From the NCBI GenBank assembly GCA_024401645.1, contig JAKSKR010000004.1:53863-117862 (forward strand): a DNA stretch of 64,000 nt. The letters are read 5' to 3'. Positions within the stretch are counted from its first letter, which is position 1. Every line of letters starts with the position of its first letter. A program made the position numbers and the translations under genes. Below, in pieces: positions 62,728 through 64,000 of the stretch. The notes under the pieces are model-generated. The model was given only the letters and a program-made list of their open reading frames with translations, did not search any database and was not told the DNA's origin. Source of the stretch: Paludibacteraceae bacterium. Its GTDB lineage: Bacteria; Bacteroidota; Bacteroidia; Bacteroidales; Paludibacteraceae.

Positions 62728-63771
62728 ATGAGCAATATAGAAAAATTACAGTCAATTCCTCTTACTGGGAATCTTTCTGCCGATATTAAGGCAATTCTGA
62801 CAGAAGCCCGTTCTGTCACAGTTCGCACTATAAATACTAATATGGTGTCTGCCTATTGGCTAATCGGCAAGCGCATTGTTGTTGAAGAGCAAAAGGGTTC
62901 AGATAAGGCTACCTATGGAGAAGGTCTTTTGAAAAAGCTTTCAAAGGACCTGACAGCTGAATTTGGCAACGGATTCTCGTATGCCAACCTATATAATATG
63001 CGCCAGTTCTATACGATATACAGCAACGTCGAGATTTTCTACACACTGTGTAGAGAATTGCCTTGGAGCCATAACAGATTAATAATGAGAGTTCAAGACT
63101 CTAAGGCTCGTGAATGGTATCTGCGTGAGGCTGCACGAGAACAATGGAGTGTCCGACAGTTGGAGCGTAACATCAATTCTTTCTATTACCAGCGTCAATT
63201 GGAGGCAGGACTTGTGGAAAGCGAAAATTCTACACACCGTGTAGAAAAATCAAATACCATTGATGCTCGTCAGTTTGTAAAGGATCCTTATGTATTAGAG
63301 TTTGTAGGACTACCAGCATACCCAGATCATAAGGAGAAGGAACTGGAAGATGCTCTGACAGATAAGATGCAGGATTTCCTACTAGAATTGGGTAAAGGTT
63401 TCTCGTTCATCAAACGTCAGTACCGTATCAGTACAGAGACTAGTCATTTCTATATTGACCTTGTATTTTACAACTACATACTCAAATGCTTTGTCCTGAT
63501 AGATTTGAAAGCTGCTAAATTGACACACCAGGATGTCGGTCAGATGGATATGTATATTCGTATGTTCGATGACATAAAGAAAGGAACTGATGATAATCCA
63601 ACCATTGGTATTCTGTTGTGTGCAGACAAAGATGAGACTGTTGTGAAATACTCTGTATTGAATGAGTCTAAGCAAATCTTTGCAAGCAAGTATCTTCCAT
63701 ATCTGCCTACAGAAGAAGAACTGAAGCGAGAGCTGGAGAGTGGCAGTCATATTAAAGAGATTGAGGATTAA
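62728..63771 (+). CDS. YhcG/DUF1016-family PD-(D/E)XK nuclease inside the hsd operon
   Basis: A 347-aa paralogue of the nuclease at 4961. N-terminal DUF1016_N region with SAYWLIGKRIVVEEQ and GFSYANLYNMRQFY; C-terminal nuclease domain with YIDLVFYNYILKCFVLIDLK. The second acidic position of the usual ExK is Asp here (IDLK), whereas the first copy has Glu (VELK), so activity may differ. It is inserted between hsdM and hsdS, 11 bp after hsdM and 5 bp before hsdS, and must be co-expressed with them. Two palindromes lie inside the coding sequence. YhcG proteins are often found with type I systems; the mechanism is not known to me. Confidence 0.9.
   Translation: MSNIEKLQSIPLTGNLSADIKAILTEARSVTVRTINTNMVSAYWLIGKRIVVEEQKGSDKATYGEGLLKKLSKDLTAEFGNGFSYANLYNMRQFYTIYSNVEIFYTLCRELPWSHNRLIMRVQDSKAREWYLREAAREQWSVRQLERNINSFYYQRQLEAGLVESENSTHRVEKSNTIDARQFVKDPYVLEFVGLPAYPDHKEKELEDALTDKMQDFLLELGKGFSFIKRQYRISTETSHFYIDLVFYNYILKCFVLIDLKAAKLTHQDVGQMDMYIRMFDDIKKGTDDNPTIGILLCADKDETVVKYSVLNESKQIFASKYLPYLPTEEELKRELESGSHIKEIED
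63037..63055. repeat. Intragenic palindrome 1 in the second yhcG gene
   Basis: TTCTACAC-ACT-GTGTAGAG, one mismatch from perfect. It encodes the variable segment just before LPWSHNRL, the same protein position as the palindrome in the first yhcG gene. A second copy lies at 63228. Confidence 0.75.
63228..63246. repeat. Intragenic palindrome 2 in the second yhcG gene
   Basis: TTCTACACACCGTGTAGAA, a perfect palindrome around a 3-base centre and almost identical to 63037-63055 but read in a different frame (NSTHRVEK against IFYTLCRE). Confidence 0.8.
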
Positions 63772-63776
63772 TAGCT

Positions 63777-64000
63777 ATGGACACAAAGAAATTACGTCAA
63801 AAGATACTCGACCTTGCTATTCATGGTAAGCTCGTACCGCAGGATCCTAACGATGAGCCAGCAAGCGTATTGTTGGAGCGCATCCGTGCAGAGAAAGAAC
63901 GTCTGATAGCCGAAGGCAAAATCAAGCGTTCTAAAAAGTCGGATTCTTCCGATACGTCCCATTATGAGAACCGACAGGTCGGCGAAGCCAATGTGCCGTT
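63777..64000 (+). CDS. hsdS: Type I specificity subunit HsdS, N-terminus only
   Basis: The frame starts at the ATG at 63777 (MDTKKLRQKILDLAIHGKLV) and is open to the window end, about 74 codons. The sequence LDLAIHGKLVPQDPNDEPAS followed by a charged helix (LLERIRAEKERLIAEGK) and KRSKK is the usual opening of Bacteroidales HsdS proteins before the first target-recognition domain. It determines which DNA site the complex recognises. The rest of the gene, and any phase-variable partners, lie outside the window. Confidence 0.9.
   Translation, partial: MDTKKLRQKILDLAIHGKLVPQDPNDEPASVLLERIRAEKERLIAEGKIKRSKKSDSSDTSHYENRQVGEANVP

Overview
The window looks like a chromosomal segment of a Bacteroidales bacterium, most likely Prevotellaceae. 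Three things point there: putative promoters carry the Bacteroidota -7 box (TAnnTTTG) rather than sigma70 boxes; several secreted enzymes end in type IX secretion (T9SS) sorting tails; and families such as SstT, soluble NlpC/P60-LysM proteins, BspA-like leucine-rich repeats and GH8/GH43 xylan enzymes are typical of the group. The species is not identifiable by eye. All functional calls rest on motif and family recognition by reading; no database search was run.

Layout. 1-4.4 kb: housekeeping and secreted functions (PepD, a T9SS GH8 xylanase, a lipoprotein, SstT). 4.5-7.3 kb: a small accessory island (decayed small genes, a YhcG/DUF1016 PD-(D/E)XK nuclease, an ADP-ribosylglycohydrolase, and a protein with an SSB-like C-terminal tip). 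7.5-12.3 kb: a multidomain GH43-CBM6 arabinoxylan enzyme followed by a two-component system. 12.3-21.5 kb: a minus-strand accessory block of mostly unrecognised genes around a soluble FtsK-type DNA translocase, with a full-length gene at its left edge and a deleted, frameshifted copy of the same gene at its right edge. 20.7-27 kb: an outer-membrane protein, an HI0933-family flavoprotein, YbaK, NlpC/P60 and a lipoprotein, interspersed with a MITE-like repeat and a second dispersed repeat. 27-34.3 kb: core genes (a tiny basic COX24-like protein, RNase G, a methyltransferase, a GH25 lysozyme, AlaS).

34.4-36.3 kb: non-coding tandem repeats (33 bp x3; about 199 bp x2.4), an OmpA-like protein with a Cys-rich N-terminus, and a structured RNA with its own promoter and terminator. 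36.36-46.72 kb: the most interesting locus, a tightly packed seven-gene operon: a DUF4007-like protein, a large P-loop ATPase, a DndC/BrxP-like PAPS-reductase-family protein, a PLD-nuclease/SF2 helicase, a 72-aa protein, a DndD-like SMC-type ATPase with a zinc hook, and a 191-aa unknown. It reads as a variant DNA-phosphorothioation/BREX-IV-like defence system that lacks recognisable DndA, DndB, DndE, PglZ and BrxL in the window.

47-57.3 kb: a Fic protein, an ABC exporter, NadC, RlmH, a giant NtrY-like histidine kinase and a T9SS-type M6 peptidase. 57.4-64 kb: a frameshifted LURP-one/scramblase-like gene, then a type I restriction-modification operon (HTH gene, DUF4357 remnant, hsdR, hsdM, a second YhcG nuclease, and the start of hsdS running off the end). 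The fic gene and both yhcG genes contain conspicuous gene-specific palindromes inside their coding sequences.
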